Assembly (NCBI GenBank): GCA_002914845.1
Contig: JXTC01000176.1
Location: 271,368 to 335,367, forward strand
DNA from: Trema orientale
Taxonomy: Eukaryota; Streptophyta; Magnoliopsida; Rosales; Cannabaceae
Reading direction: 5' to 3'
DNA length: 64,000 bases
In this document: positions 62,287 to 64,000 of the stretch, piece after piece
Position numbering within the stretch: the first letter of the stretch is position 1
How the letters are laid out: each line of letters starts with the position of its first letter
Notes under the pieces: generated by a model
Told to the model about the DNA's origin: nothing
The model's input: the letters and a program-made list of their open reading frames with translations, nothing else
The model's database searches: none
Position numbers and translations under genes: made by a program

Positions 62287-64000
62287 TGTAAAATCCCGGA
62301 TTTTCAAAGGGCAAGGTGGTTTTTTTGTTAATTTTCGAATTCAATATGAGAGAGACTAAATTACAAAAGTTTCAAGAAGTAAGGACTAAACTACAATTTT
62401 TGGAGGGACATGATTGAAGGAGTTTTGAAAAATTAGGGGTCAATGTGTAATTCTAGAAAATTACACAGTACCCTACTAGGAGGGCACACGTGGCCCTCAT
62501 CACTTTTCCCCCTCATTCTTTCTCTCTTCTACCTTGACCTCCCTTTGCACTCTCCCTCATTTTTGGCCGCCGAAGGAACAAAGAGAGCCGAAGCCACCTC
62601 CGGCCATCATCTGGCCAGCCCAAACCCTGGCGAACCTCCGGCGCAACTCCACGATGCCTACGCTGTCGGTCCCGAGCCGCCGGAGTGCTACAGTCATCGG
62701 AAAATGCCATTTTGGCAGCGGGGAAATTTTAATTTTCCGGCGCCATTTCGGACTGTTTCAATGCGTGTTCTTGGGCTTGTTGGGTTTGTATCGTCTAGAA
62801 GAGTCTCAATGTATATATCTCGTGACTCCATTTTGCCCAGTTTGAAAGTTGTCATTTTTGAGTTATTTCAGCTTGAGTTTGACTTTTTGATCCAACCGTT
62901 GGATTGTATTTTTGATATCATTTTTTTAATGTACTTGGAAAATAGAGAAGATTGAGATACATATTGACTATTTTGGTGACCGACACAAAAAACAAAATCG
63001 AACAGCTTAGATTTATCTTATTTTGTATGCCACTGGTCCGGTTTCGGTCCGGACCTGAATTGGACGAATTATATATCTAACCTAGCTATTTTGGATGCTA
63101 GGAATTCAGTGAAGTAGTCTGCTTGTTGATTTGAAGCTTCGTTGAGGAGTTGGTTTTCACAAGTAAACGATCGAAGGTTTAGAATTGGTTCCCGACCCTC
63201 CAAGCAATCGTTCAACGGTACTTTAAGGATCCAATATCGTGGTATCGCTGTTCTAGTAAGGTAAAGATTCAATTACCTCTATTTTATATCGTTTTGACTA
63301 AAATTTACTTTCTACAACATATGATAATAAAAGTGATTTTAGAACTGTTTTGGATATCTGTGATGGAATTAGATTGTATGATATATATTAGATTGCTCTG
63401 GAATTTTTTTGAATGCATGTTATTTTTGGATATATTAAAATAGGGCATGCTACCCATTTTTAACCCATTTTTCTATAAAATTTAATTAAATATTTTATTA
63501 AAAACCAGAGCATCATTTGAACTTAAATTACTTCATAATTATTTCTACATATCATTTCAGAGTACACGTGTCATAGGATCACATATGAGTACTAGGTTAG
63601 CATCATAGGATTTTACAGTGTGGCGCTATGGCCCCACCAACGGTGTAGAGTCCGTGAATTTGCGTAGGATTTTTCTTCTGATTACCTTCTCATCTGGCAG
63701 GCGTAGGTAATGCGGTTGCCCCTCCAGGTTTGGTAGACGACACATGGGTGTCCCCTCCAGGTATGGGCTAAGTGTCAAGCAGGCTGTATGACACACATAG
63801 TGCCAACATCCTATTTTCCATTGATGAGAGGTGGTAAACTCATGAGTATGGGTGGATTTGTGTCATGTGTTAAAGGACTGATTGATTTTTGGATATCATG
63901 TTTATATATATATGTGTACATGCGTATACAGATTATCGGCTTTGGAGATTATTGTATATATATATATGGTTTTGCAAAGGTATTTTGGATTAAACTAATC
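62287..64000 (+). repeat. LTR of a gypsy element related to the one at 1-7493, incomplete
   Basis: TGTAAAATCCCGGATTTTCA at the start aligns with the complement of the left LTR end. Similarity continues, diverged, through CCGTTGGATTGT, AACCTAGCTATTTTGG, GGTTCCCGACCCTCC and the region matching the complement of 6290-6620 (GTGTCATAGGATC, GTAGAGTCCGTGAAT, CCCCTCCAGG). It runs past the window end, so solo LTR versus full element cannot be decided. Orientation is opposite to the left element. Confidence 0.85.

Noticed and set aside
62443-62955. 170-residue plus-strand frame near the right edge
   Set aside because: Entirely within the LTR at 62287-64000 and alignable to the noncoding LTR at the left edge.

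Overview
The window is nuclear DNA from a flowering plant, most likely a eudicot. It has AT-rich intergenic DNA, multi-exon genes with GT-AG introns, nested LTR retrotransposons, a CACTA element and many small non-autonomous DNA transposons. The species cannot be named from the sequence. Only two host genes are supported: an exportin-T (PAUSED/XPOT-type) gene at 46072-52687 (+) and an RLCK-VII (RIPK/PBL-type) protein kinase gene at 58174-61027 (+). Both are complete by reconstructed splicing (989 and 468 residues).

Layout. 1-7493: a decayed Ty3/gypsy chromovirus-like element on the minus strand, its left (3') LTR cut by the window edge. 8286-12598: CACTA remnants (a short TIR element, then TNP2-type transposase and a second En/Spm ORF), interrupted at 12599 by a Ty1/copia element (12599-19714, +). 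19715-45700: gene-free DNA packed with small transposons. Several have target-site duplications visible by eye: a SINE-like element (14 bp), a PIF/Harbinger-like MITE (TTA), three hAT-like MITEs (8 bp) and several Mutator-like inverted-repeat elements (9 bp). 46-53 kb: exportin-T. 53-58 kb: AT-rich intergenic DNA. 58-61 kb: the kinase, with a 469-bp Mutator-like foldback element in intron 3. 62287-64000: an LTR related to the gypsy element at the left edge, in the opposite orientation and running off the window.

The most unusual structure is at 30948-37515. Three noncoding inverted-repeat elements lie nearly end to end. Two have convincing 9-bp duplications, and each has a core of tandem, internally palindromic repeats: a ~74-bp unit in the first and third, a ~50-60-bp unit in the middle one. 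No transposase is seen in them.

The two genes act in unrelated processes (nuclear tRNA export; cytoplasmic or plasma-membrane signalling) and share no visible regulation. Five single-N positions, all in retrotransposons, and one 219-N run mark assembly gaps; several apparent oddities sit exactly on them.
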